In this document: positions 1-12,700 of the stretch, in pieces
Layout of the letters: every line of letters starts with the position of its first letter
Position numbering within the stretch: the first letter of the stretch is position 1
Assembly: GCA_022747635.1 (NCBI GenBank)
Contig: JAKTNV010000023.1
Coordinates: 5,903,348 to 5,967,347, forward strand
Source of the DNA: Hetaerina americana
Lineage: Eukaryota; Arthropoda; Insecta; Odonata; Calopterygidae
DNA length: 64,000 nt
Direction: 5' to 3'
Made by a program: the position numbers and the translations under genes
The notes under the pieces: model-generated
Told to the model about the DNA's origin: nothing
The model's database searches: none
What the model saw: only the letters and a program-made list of their open reading frames with translations

Positions 1-211
1 TCTGTGATCCAAGGCTTGATAAAAATAGATCAACCTCCACATTTAGATGAGATAACAGTCTTTTCCCTTTATCATAGCAAACACTCTAAGAAATAATAAT
101 GCTCAATGGCTTTCTTATAGCATTTCCAGGTTGCAGATGGAATCACCAGTTTGGCCAGCAGTTTTGCTTCCACTATAAGATGGTTCAATCCTTCAGGACA
201 AAGTGTCATTT

Positions 212-526
212 GGAGATTGAGGTGGTGTGGTGGCTAAGGTACTGGCTTCCCACCTAGAGGACCCAGATTCGAATCCTGATGGTGACATATATTTTTCAGT
301 GGCATCCTGATCCCTACTTGAGGTGCTTTGCAGAGAGTACTATGAGTGAGTACGCCACCCGTCGGAGGGGAAGTTAAACTGCGGACACCTTGGCACCTTT
401 CGATAAGAGTAGGCTAAATCTCCAATGCCAGATTTCTCTCCACCCTTCCTTTCCCATCCATCCCTAATGGTGCAAATGACCTCAGCTGTCGGTTGCCACC
501 CCTTGAGCTACTACTAGTACCACAAC
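212..526 (+). mobile_element. SINE family A, copy 1 (tRNA-derived) with target duplication
   Basis: Head resembles a tRNA: a GGTGGCTAAGGTACTGG stretch near the A-box position and a B-box-like GATTCGAATCC. The body is shared with three other copies in the window (32.7, 34.6 and 38.1 kb), including CCTAATGGTGCAAATGACCT near the 3' end, followed by a short (CTA)n tail. Flanked by the direct repeat GTGTCATTT at 203-211 and 527-535, a target-site duplication. Confidence 0.85.
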
Positions 527-1693
527 GTGTCATTTACTGAGTAATGACTAAAAAAATGTAATTTTTCTCTGAAGAAAAGTCATATTCCTCCTATGATTGG
601 AAGGTCTTCTACTATGCCAGCCATTGCAGTAACAAGCATTAAGAGGAAGCTCATATCTCTTGATGCCGTGGAAGCTTTAGCATCAATAGATGCCCCCAGC
701 ATATAATAAAGTATGTTTTCCTTCCCGTGACACATAATAATACAGGGAGAGAGTGAGAAATAACTCCACTACAGAAAGGATGGAAGCAGGAGAGAGGACG
801 GTCCCCTTCACCACCATTAATCATTTGCACCATGAGGCAAACCACACATAAAACATGGAATGGCCATACACAGGTTCTCCTTTCCCTACAGCCAAAAGAC
901 ATGGCTTCCAGTATTTTTACATTCAAGAAGCTGATTGCACTATCTTTGGTCTCAAGGTTTGACAACAATAACGATGCCCTCTAATCTGTTTGGCCATCAT
1001 GCCATCCTATAATCTGTTTGACTGGGAACCCTCACCACAAATGGAGAGTGGGCATTGGTAATGGGGGGAGGGGGTAGATAGGGAGGAAGACGTGGCCAAG
1101 GGGTGTGAAAGATGAAGAGAGGTGTGCTGGAGGGGGAGGAATTGCAAAGTGAGGGAAGGGCAAAGAGAGGACATGAGATAGCAGGAGGATAACAACTTGT
1201 AAGGACTTAATGGGAGCAATATGAATCAAGGCACATGTGAAATCCTATTGGGAAGGGGAAGTGTTGGTGCCATGGAATTCAAGGCTCAAAGCCAATCCTC
1301 CTATGTCTATTCACCCTGTACTGCCAGGGGAGCTGTAGCTGCTTGCCCTCTCTTATGCACTCTGCCAGTGCTGAAACTTTGCCAATTTCTCACTCATTCT
1401 AAGCCATTCACTTGGATCTATTACTTTCAACATTACACTTCCATCACCTCTGGTTCAATTCTCCAGATAGACGAGTCTTATACAATCTTCTTCTCCCAGC
1501 ATAGAAGTTACAATACCTACCCCTGTAACAAATTTAAAACATTCTACACTGTCCTTAGAAGTCACAACATACAATGAAACCTCACTCACAAGGGTACATT
1601 TCAGTCCAAAACTGTTATTTAAAATCTCTTGGGGGTGTACTCTCAAATCAAACTCGCCATTTTAAATATGGGGTAAAACAGGGTAAAGAGCTT

Positions 1694-2846
1694 AAAGCCG
1701 GACAAATTTCAATTTGAATTTACAGCCATATTGTAGTTCAACTGGATGTCGTGATTGGCGTTCTTGAAATCTATAGGCATCTAGTAAACAGTCATACCAC
1801 AAAATGGCCAAGATGTTACGCACAAGTGTGGAGTACAATCAAAGAGCTGCTATTATTGAGAGTGTTCGCACTGGGCGTTTGCCCAGTGAAATAGTTCGAT
1901 TCTTCATGTACCCAACATCAAATGTTTACGATATTGTGGATAAGTATAATCCTTCATAAAAGTCTGGTTTCGCTAACCCAATGAGGAAACCCAATTCGGG
2001 GAAATGGGTGTCATGAACTGCAGCAGTCATCAAGAAGTTTCAGGTGCTGATAGAGGACCTGGGGCGATTGCTGAGGAAATTGGCGTCAGAATCAGAAAAA
2101 AAAAGAACAAAGCGGATTGCTTGCTGCAACCTGCTATTGTGTTCTCTATAGAATGAAGCTGCATGGCAAATCAGATTATTTTCTGATGAAAACATTGACG
2201 CGAAGATCAACCAGAGAAATGATCGCTGGCTCGCCCACGAGCCCAAGGACTTGATTGTGGCTAAAACAAAATTTCCGGAAGTCTATCTGCAAATTTTGAA
2301 GAATGTTTTGTAATCATGGATGATAACCTTGGCTTCCGGGAGACAATATGTCTTACAACAGGATGGTGCACCAGCTTATACGTTTATTTATTCCAAAATA
2401 TCATATTTTTTATTTATCGTATTTATTTTTTATATCATATTTATTCCAAACTCGTTTATACGAGCCATTTATTCCAAAACTGGCTCTCAGATAACATTGA
2501 CATGTTCTGGTCAAAGAAGTTCTGGCCCCCGAATAGCCTGGACTTGAACCCCTTCAACTATTATGTTTGCAGCGGAGTCAAAAGAGTTACCAATAAGATG
2601 AGGCCACCTAATTTCGCATCCCTACGCACAACTATCGTGAATATGGACAGCGCTGCTATAAAGAGTGCATGCGATCAATCAGGGCAAGATTGGAGGCAGT
2701 CAATGAAGCTGAAGGGGATTACATTGAGTAATGCTATTCCTGACAGATACCACTACTTGAGTGTAAAAGGATTTTCATTTTCATTTGTATTTTTTTCATA
2801 AATTCGCTCTTAAACAAAAGTTCCATTTGTCCAGATTTAATCGCCG
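1694..2846 (+). mobile_element. Decayed mariner-superfamily element (D37D-like) with terminal inverted repeats
   Basis: Plausible ends are imperfect inverted repeats: GCCGGACAAATTTCAATTTG on the left and the complement of a right end reading CTGGACAAATGGAACTTTTG. Between them is a broken transposase frame from an ATG at 1804 (MAKMLRTSVEYNQRA) to about 2801. Recognisable motifs are FSDENID, RQYVLQQDGAPAYT and FWPPNSLDLNPFNYYV. Several frameshifts and stops are present, an AT-rich insert of about 70 bp interrupts the sequence after QQDGAPAYT, and the third catalytic acidic position reads N in PFNYY. Confidence 0.82.
1804..2801 (+). pseudogene. Mariner transposase pseudogene
   Basis: N-terminal helix-turn-helix portion at 1804-1960, then stops. 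Block FSDENIDAKINQRNDRW at 2176-2228, catalytic block QQDGAPAYT around 2357-2381, and the third block plus C-terminus at about 2480-2801. The open segment 2316-2801 covers the last part. Inactivated by stops, frameshifts, an internal AT-rich insertion and loss of the third catalytic Asp. Confidence 0.8.
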
Positions 2847-5800
2847 CACCCAGCACATTATTCTTTAACCTTGATTCTAATTTTACAGCTATTGATGTTG
2901 AATTGTTCATGTATGGTGCATACACACCCTCTCTTGAGTTGATCACACCCAGCAAGTTATGAACCAGCCTGCTTTATACTCTGATTTTCATTGTTTTATG
3001 CCTCTGATTGTTGTTGCCTGAAGTGCCATTCTTGTGCTTGAAGAGCACACTCAAGGTAGACAAGGCATCGTGGTTGGCTGATTCCCTCCTTATCTGCCTG
3101 GTGACTTCTCCATCCCCACACATAACATCTTGTGACTGCTTTCTCCTTGTATACAGTTGAGGCTTTAGGACAATGTGGAGATACTCATCAACTATGCCCT
3201 CAAATATTCTTACTACCTCTACTACAGCTTATAAAAACTACCTGACAGCTGGATACATATGTCCAATTATGAGGTTTTTAGATATATTTGAAATACTGAA
3301 AAAATCTTGTCTATTATACGGGAATATCTTCTTGCTAGTTCATTTTTGGAGGAAGATTAAGCCAAACTGCAGCATGCCCTTTAATTACTTAAAAATGTCA
3401 GGTTATATAGGCACATAATTAAATGGGGAACATGTTTTTTATCAATTGCTAATATGGTATGACATGTATTGACAATGGCAACTAAACATAACTGCCATAA
3501 CAGCATTACCTAGTTGCAGGTGATATTTTATCCACATACAGACACCACACGTGACTCAGGGCTTAAAATTATGATAACAGAAGGTATTTGAATTCACAAT
3601 ACTATAAGTGATAATGTTGCCTGCTTACATTACATCAAGCCATAAATTTTTACAAAGAAACTCCAGACAACCCTATGAAAACACACACATCTGACCGTTT
3701 TTCATTTACCAGAAGGATTCCCAGATTTAATAAATAAGTCATGCAAAGTAATTCATTAAAATAACAATTGGTATTCATCTGCCTAAATAATTTCTTTACA
3801 GTTTTGCTTAAGTTTATTTTTTACATTAGAACAACCCAAATAAAAATTGATATTCTCTTCTTTTAATTTTGTAAATCCCAGACTTAAACAGTTTGATGAG
3901 AGTATCTTTATGGAAAAATTTTAAGACTTAAATTTTACATTTGCATATAAAAACCAGGGATGATGAGTGAGATTCTGGAAGTTTGGGAATTCCTGAAGTT
4001 TTAGGCCTGATAAAAAGTCAGCATGGGAAAGGGTTTTCCCAAAGATAACTCTGGGAAAATATATTGTCTTTCTCATTCGACTTTTGATCTTTAAACTTAG
4101 TCTCCATTGTTTCTCTATTTTGGTGCATATTTTATGGTTATAATGCTAACTTGATGTTTGGTAGTATATACTTTGAACATGCATGAGCACTGAAAAGTTA
4201 AAATGAACAGTGTGCATGTTGAGGTATTTTATTTATTCCAGAAAGATTTCATTCATATTTTGAAACTGCTTTTTAGATACACAATTATTTTAATGAAGTC
4301 AACCATGAGACACCGATTGCCCTTAGGATAAGGATTATATATCAATTATACATAATTGAAACACTCAGCAATTGTGTTCATGGTTCCTCAGTTCTATGTC
4401 CTAACTATTAACAATGGCAGCATAATAGCATTTGGGAGGCTTAAAAACACTATTTTTTCAATCTCACAGTTAAGCAAAGTTTCCACTGGTGGTTCAGCCA
4501 TTGCCTACAGGATGTACATCTTAAGGGCTACGGTTTTTATAATAATATATGAAGTCTTTAGAGTTTCAATCACAAGGTCATCAGGTGGCAACACCTGTGG
4601 TCATTACATTGCCTCAAGCATGAAAATTCCAAGTTGCTTTCCTCAAAGTATGGTGGAGTGACACCTACTCATAACACATGAAGGAAAATCATGAGTATTT
4701 AAATTTGTGAAATGGGCTGCAAATTGGTAGGAAAGAACTCCAGAAGTGAAGGTGGAAAAAATATTTCTTGAAACAAAATTCCTGGTGTTTTTGGTGAATC
4801 ATCACAACATGCCACAATTGAAATTACTTCAAATTATTTCATGACTCAAGGAACTGGTGCATTAAATGCCAAGTAGTTTTTTAAAATGACCACACAAGTA
4901 TGTATTTCAGGCCTCATTGGAATATATAACAGCATCCTCTTTTGAGTTTAATGCAAAACAGAAACTAAAATATGTGTTGCAATCGAGTCCGAAGTATTAA
5001 TATTGAAACATTCAAAATTAATCTTAGGCAAAAAGTGGAATAATGGTCATAAGAAGGTTAAAAAATTGACACCCAGTATACAGATTGTGGGAAGGAATAT
5101 AAGGCATGCTCTATACAGTTATATCTGTAGAGTATTTTATGGAGGTTATTCCCTAATGATAGCACCCATTGCTGTTTGCTTAAGGTTGCCGTGCTATTCC
5201 AATAAAGTTACCAATGCTACTTCTGGATCTATCTAAGTGTCTGGTTACTGAGGCCATCAAACAACATCACTGAAATAGTATTGATAAATGCATTGTTGTG
5301 TGGCCATCAATTGCAATCATGCAACACATACTTAAACATGAAAATCATGAGAACACAGGGAGTTGATGCCACTGATTTTTCACTAGCCGCATGGTGTAAA
5401 ACAATGAGTTATAGTAATTCAAAAAGATAAGGATACAGAATCAATCAAACTTTTAGTCGTGCACTGAAGATTTTGCACACTGAATTGGAGACCCCTACAA
5501 ACATTATAATGCATATATATGTCAGAAATTGAGGTAAACCAATAATAAACTCACAAATCTCTTTAAACTCACTTTAAACTCATAAATGTGCGAAGTTTAT
5601 AAAGATACCCTCATAGTAAAAGATTATTTGCAACATTTCCACTGCATTTGATTATGTTTTGACAAATGAAGGAAAATTAGTGATTTATTTTTGAAAAAAA
5701 ATCAACTCTATAACATTATTAGTTCATCATATTTTTGAGGAAGAGCATTTGAATTTAACTATCATTTGAAAAATTTAACAAAAGAGAATTAAAATTGCTA

Positions 5801-6693
5801 AGAACATTTTGTCCCATCCTGCCCCAAACCTTGAAATGTTGGTAAATGATAATAAAACTGTATAAATAAAAACTAAACATTTCACCAATAAAAAATGTAT
5901 AAAATCATACACACAAATGAAGAACAGTAGAAAGACCAATTTTACCGCCTAATTAGAAAAAACTGCTCCAAATAGAAGTACCTCAACTCCTTACATTAGT
6001 GTGTATAACAGAGACATTTACTCAGTTTATACTACACACATTTATTTTAATGATAACATTTAAGACATACATTTATTTTAAAATTTTTATTTTAATAAAT
6101 GATGATCATCCTCCTAACTTTAAAGTTTCCTTGAACTTATTTATCTGGACTCACAAATAAAAAGTTAGGACTTATATTAATTACATTTTAAAAATAATGA
6201 TCAGGTTGATTACTAAATAAACTGATATATTTTGCTGTTATACTCACATCAACATTAAAAAATCTACCACAAGATAAATTGGAAGACAGGCTCAACATGT
6301 ATTATTTTTAATTCAAGAAATACTTGAAAACAATTGGACCTTTTTCATCTTTCCTTTAGTAGATAGGCCCACATTTATCACTCTATTAGTGATTTCAAAA
6401 GTAGTTGCACTAAATACCAGTATGTGATTTTTTTAAAATAAGGGAGTAACTTATTTCATGTCAGTGTCTCCACTTTTATGTGATCATTTATTTTAATCGA
6501 AGGGTTACTATGGAAAATGCATTTGTTTAGTACACCTGTGAGAATTAAATGAATATGGAATTGATGACAATTTAATAACAAAGATGGTGACAGAAATGTT
6601 TCATTAATATTTTACCATGAGGAATTATTAAGTTAAAACAAGTATTTAGGATGTTTATATTTTTGGTTTTAAAGATATAGCCTGGCGTTACAG
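2847..6693. other. No gene recognised; AT-rich flank downstream of the last collagen exon
   Basis: No Gly-X-Y island, no transposase or RT motif and no recognisable repeat was found. If the collagen ends by read-through at 6694, the 3' UTR and poly(A) signal would be here; several minus-strand AATAAA words (plus-strand TTTATT) occur but none can be singled out. A short terminal exon spliced to the donor at 6759 could also be hidden here. Confidence 0.5.
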
Positions 6694-6759
6694 TTAATAG
6701 ACATGATTTACTTTGTCTGCCATCTCACCATTTTGAAGAAGAAAATTTGAATGGCCTAC
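6694..6759 (-). CDS. Possible read-through C-terminal tail and stop codon of the collagen
   Basis: Reading past the donor at 6759-6758 gives 21 further codons (starting [16 protein letters not shown]) and TAA at 6696-6694. This is either a true alternative terminal exon or simply unspliced intron. The donor GTAGGC is acceptable, so the gene more likely continues to a short 3' exon that I could not identify in 1-6.7 kb. Confidence 0.3.
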   Translation of the reverse strand, partial: VGHSNFLLQNGEMADKVNHVY

Positions 6760-9700
6760 CTTAGGAGGCCTCCAGCCACATCCAGGAAGAGGGAGGCCAT
6801 CTGGACCAAGGGGGCAAGGAGCATCCAGCCCTGGAACACCTTGCTCACCCTTGTCCCCTTTGTCACCTTTTCGTCCTCTCTTCCCAAGAGGCCCCTTAAA
6901 GTTAAGTGGAATAAAAATTTCAGTATTGATGCCCTGTGTAATGATTGAGCAAAGGTAATTTATTTAATCATTCATTGAAATTCTGAAAACAAATTGAGGG
7001 ACAGCAACCCGAATACTGAAAATAAATGAATATATACATAATTCTCTGCTGAAAAAAGTTAACCATAACATACTTAAATCATTAATAAACAGATTATGAA
7101 TTACTGTAAGTTATTACTGAAAAATGTTTTTCTTCAAATTTTTTCATTTCACATTACGTTAAAACTGAAACTGAACTGTTAGAACTGAAAAATTATATCA
7201 AAATTCATATAATAAGATATCTGTTCTCAAAATTTTAAGATTAATTTCATTATTAATATTGTACTAATCAGGCTTTTTCAGTGAACTTATTCAAATTATT
7301 TACTGAATTTCACTTGTCAAATCTTAAAAGTACATATTTCACTACTTAAGGACAATTTATTTTCTACAGGTACCATCACATAAGTAATTACTCCGGCAAA
7401 GGAACCTGTAAAACTAACCCAAAATCCAGCACCTGTCATTCAAACAAGGAAAGCTGGATGTAACTCACTTTAGAGAGCACTTTATCACACTCTAGAAAAG
7501 CAATAAGTGGAATTGGTGGAAATGTCTGAAATAAATCCTAATATCAGCAGAGAACGTAAATTCATCTGAACTATGCAGTATCATTTCATGAAGACCTAGC
7601 TCATGGTATCTATTTACACAATGTATTCAATTTCTTCGTACATTATCTTTGCCTGATAAGTACATACAATAGAAACGTTAACTCAGACCAACTTTCTATT
7701 CATTACAATTACATGTTTCCCTCATAAGTGGCAATGAGAGAGTCAAAAATGAATAATTTGTAATAAACCACTTCCTATTTATTTTATACTATAGATAAAA
7801 AAATGGCAAATAACTCACAGATTCTCCTTTAGCGCCCTTTTCACCTTTAGGTCCCTACGAATGAAAATCAGGCAGCTGTATTGGCAAAATGACAGAATGA
7901 TAGAGTTCTAACTCATAAAAACAAATTGCAATGGAAAAGATGGAAAGAGACACTCACCCACACTAAGATGAAAATTGCAAGAGATCGGAAATGATTGTTT
8001 CAGTGAGGGTTTAACTCAATAAGTAAGGAATTTCTTCACAAAAATATATTTTTCAGGCACAAACCACAGAAGTGAGAAATTTAGCAATTTGCACGTCAAT
8101 ATCAAAGACAATTTGAGCGGCTGATTTAATTTCAAAAATGGGTAAAATAGAAGCATCACTTTTGTGGCGCAATGAAGATTCAAGAAGGAGCTTCACTTAA
8201 AGAGGAAAAATCCACACAGGATCATTTTTAATTAAGATAACATCCCAGATTATCACAAAAATGACTTAGTTCAATTGCAAGGCAATGATCATTTTTATGT
8301 TCAAATAATGGTTGGAAAATTTTTAATGTCTAATCTTTCCAAAGTAATTTTGAATGATTTCATTCATTAATATACATTTATAAACAACATCCATACAGAA
8401 CTTTAGCCAAAAGTTGATATTAGTAGAAGCACAAGAAAAGTAAGCTGAAAGTGTTAGCTTTAAGTTTGTGGTCATGCTACCATGCAAATTTCACCTGCAG
8501 TTTATTTAAAAAGAGGAAAACCAGTGTTCATTAGGAAAATATTACTTGCATCCAAAAACTGATTTCATTTTATGAATATATTTTTCAATGTGTGAAGCAG
8601 TTAAGCAAATGTTAATGCCTAATATAGTATCATAAAAGCAATTAAAAAGCAGGGGCTACCTCTGCACCAGGGATCCCATCAGTTCCCTAAAATACCAAAG
8701 AAAATTCATGTTAGTATCTAAAACAAACTCAATGTATGATGGCAACAAGTCATCATTAATGGCTTAGTTACAATCATTACTAAAACTATTATTTATTTAT
8801 GTACAAAAAGTCTAAATATATGAAAAGGGCATGGATAAATTGTTGACTGTATTGCTTTTTGGATGGATAATCAATACGTATTCAAATATTGATATAAATT
8901 TATTTAAATATGATGTTTAATACAAGTCATCTCTATAGACAGATGTTGCAGATGTAACTGCTAACTGATATTATTTCATGGCAAAATCCTCTGAACATTA
9001 TTTTAGTAAAAACTACAACTTATAGTAATGACTTCACATTTCATTTACACTACCAAACTTCGATTTTAATTCAAAGATCAATGCACCAATTCTTCCATGG
9101 CATTTGATAAAGCCCCTTTATCTTAATAATTTCACCAAAAGCATATTGAGCACATATCACCAGATCTTTTATTGAACAGTACCATTGATATAGTACCTTT
9201 TATAAATTAATGTACAAATATACAAGATGCCAACTTCTGAGGCTCTAATAATTTCCTCAAATAATGAATTATCACAGGACAAGGCCCTGACCATGCTCAC
9301 TAGGATTTAAGCCCAGTATTAAGATTCAGTCAGTGAGGCTTCTGACACCACATACTATTAAACTTTTAAGGTTGGAATTAAATGATATTCAGCATAATAG
9401 TGTTTTACACCAGTATGGTAAAAATGGCTGCTTAATAAAATCTGACTAACCAATGCCATAAAATGATTCCCTTTTGAATCACAAATTTCCAGCATTGATT
9501 TGGGAATTGTAAGAACAAGAATACTACTCATTAAAGTGGTAATTAAATCATTAATTCAACAATTTGAACTGTGGTAAGACACTGATTGTCAAACAAAGTT
9601 AGTGAAAGTTACACTTACATACATGGCAAGATATTTAATTTACCTTGGTAACCATTAATTAGCTTAAACACTTGAATTCTGTTGGAGTGCATAAGAACTG

Positions 9701-12700
9701 AATACCTTTCACAAATAACATTTCAGAAGGATCACCAAATCCTTTGTGATGCTTATAGTTTTCAAGCAAACTAAAACCATAATTGCATTTCATGAGAATC
9801 AAAGGAATTGCAATACATGCAGGGCACTCCTTGAATAAACTTATGATACAAAAACACTCAAAAGAGGACTACTAGTAATTAAAAAGAGACGTTTCAGGCG
9901 TGATATGGTGGAAAATTGCTATTTTTAATTAATTAATACTAGTAATTACTTATTTGGAAAACATACCTTCAGCTTGGCAGTGATTTTTATTTGCGGGATG
10001 AACACTACTATGACAATTTAATTTATTCTTAACATATAAATGAGTCTACAGCTTCATCAATTTTTTTTGTATGATTCAAAATGTCACTGTATCTAGTAAA
10101 GACATTTACGTAATGCAAGGTACTAAAAGAAAATTTTCTAGTATACTTTTATTGCTGTTTTATAATTCTAAATATGCAAGAATCTTACAGTTAATCAATT
10201 CATTTTTAAGTACTCACTCAAACTCATACTAATACTCTAATATTTAGAGAAATATTCATAACAAATGTCATTTTCTTCCCGCCGCTAAATGCAGACAAAT
10301 ATTCAATTTTCAGCACAGAAGTGGCAACTACAAAGTCTTATATCAGCAGCTAATTGCAAAAATTCTTTTCCATTTCATAAATAACCTCCAATCAAGCAAA
10401 CATATCTTTTCCTATGACCTTATGGCAAAGATTTGACCTGATTTTTCACTTTTTCAGGCTACAATATCTCCTTGAGTGTATGCCTCCAGCAGGCCTGTTT
10501 TCATATATGCAAATAAAACTGCTGGTGTCCGTGTGAATGATACCTGCTCTCTTGTGTCTCGCTGAATTTAAATTCAGATTAGCAGGACTGACTACTTTTT
10601 GGCCCTTGATACTTGATTAAATGTGTTCCTTTAAACCTGTCTTTGCTGCCATAATGTAACCTTACTGCTTCAAGAACATTATTGCACTCAGACACAGTAC
10701 TTTTCAGGTGAGAACCATGTTGATACCACCAGTAAAAAAATTACAATGGAATTTAAGTTCCATTTTTGACAGAAGATGAAAAAAAAATTCGGAAATGAAA
10801 TGAGATGGAAAAAAGTATTAACGCTCTGGTTTTGGCAGAGATGGTTCTATTGAGGATGCATTATGTATTGGTGAAAAACCTTTCTCATCATTCAGACAGG
10901 GAACACCAAAATAATGACGGTAATCAGTGAACCTTATTTTACAGATTTTAATATTCCAGGAAAGCTACATAAAGCAAAATTATTGTTAAATGATAATTGA
11001 AAAATATGTCTATGTATGATTGGAATATCAAAAGCACAATAAATTACTGAATAACCACAAATTTACCATCTTAATCCTTAATATATTTTTAACAACAATG
11101 GAAACATAAAAAAGCAGAACATATTTTGTTCCAATTTTGATAAATGAGGAAGGAAATGAAGCAGGAAACTCCAAATTTTTAGAAAATATTTTAACTCCAT
11201 ATATTAAGCAAAAATAATTAGATTGGGAGTCATCACATTATTTTAGATGCTTAGTAAGTTCATTATTTTTTTCTTAATTTATTATTGCCATTAAAATTAA
11301 TTTCGACCTTTTTAATTCTGAGGATATATTTGAGGAGATTTCTCAGAAAAAAACTATGCACAGGGAAATAACAGCCAATAAGACTTAATGGTAGTTTCCT
11401 CCATAGATGATGACCCTAGTTGATCATAACTACAATAAATATGATCTGCAAAAATTGTGGAGAGAAAATTATCACCTGGGAAGAAGAGTTTTTAAGATTT
11501 GCTCTGAAAAGAATCCCTCTCTCAGCATTTATCTATAATTTGATATTTTTTGTTAAAATAATATGCAGATGTCCTCAATGGATAAAGAAAAGGAATAAAG
11601 AAAATATCATGACATGACCAACGAGTGAATACAACCCCTGCCCATTTCACAATTAGACATGGCTTTATACTTGATAAGTCTTCCATCATCAATTAAAATA
11701 ATAAATTCTATGCACTCATTATACACTAAGTTAGCAAATTCTTGTTAGAAACTATAATGATGCTGATAGGATATTCTTATATGCATAATAAACTTTTCGC
11801 AAAACCCAATTTTGCAAGAAAATATTTCTCTCTAAAACTTGGGATAGGTTTCAATGAATCAAATTTTTTTATTAATTGACGTGAAAATTCTTATAGTGGG
11901 CTAAAAACCTCTCTTTGATAAGGTCTCAGATTGACCCTTGTAAAATTTTAAAACTGGGACATGTTACACCTGTAGATGCTATATTTAATTTGGAGAACTA
12001 GAGCAGATGAGTGGCTTTGAGGGGCTATATCTGCACCCAGTTGGACCTGTTGGTGGCTGAAATAAATATGATTCATTTAATAGTTGTTACTGCCAAGGCC
12101 TTCCTTCAAAACACGACTCTGATACATGGCACAAAGGCATGTCAAATTTTTCTCACTCCCTCAGAATCATGTCTCATGGTCAGGGAAGCATAGATAGTAT
12201 TGCATTAGGGTGCAATTTTTCTTTTATTAAAGAGAAGTAAGTGGGTTGGGGCCATATGCCAAATTCTCAAAAATGTAACTTACTCCCTCCCCCTATTCCT
12301 GATCGAAGAAGATCAGCTTGATGTCACAGGTTTAAAATTATGTAACTTAAGGTTGACTCTGTAACAATCATTGAATGTTTGAAAATGATGATGAAAATTT
12401 CCAATTTGTTTCGATGCACTGTATTTTCCCATCAATAACCCATGTGATATCCATACAAAATGTTCAGATGATCGAAAAAATGACGATGCGCGTTATGTAA
12501 TGAAAATTGAAAAAATCCAAGCATAGATGTATTTTTACACACGCACATCCTATATAAACATATTTTTACACACACTATATATAATTTTTACACACACATA
12601 TATATATGTATATACAGATGCGCAGCATCTATACACATTCAAGATAACTTTGAAGCCCTGGGTGCGCGGTATCTATACAAACTCATGATAACTACAAAGT

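Noticed and set aside
1041..1190. Purine-rich tract (GGGGGAGGGGG and GAGAGGA runs)
   Set aside because: Simple composition bias; no coding or regulatory meaning could be supported.
6751..6948. Plus-strand open frame of 65 codons
   Set aside because: It is the antisense shadow of the collagen exon at 6894-6760.
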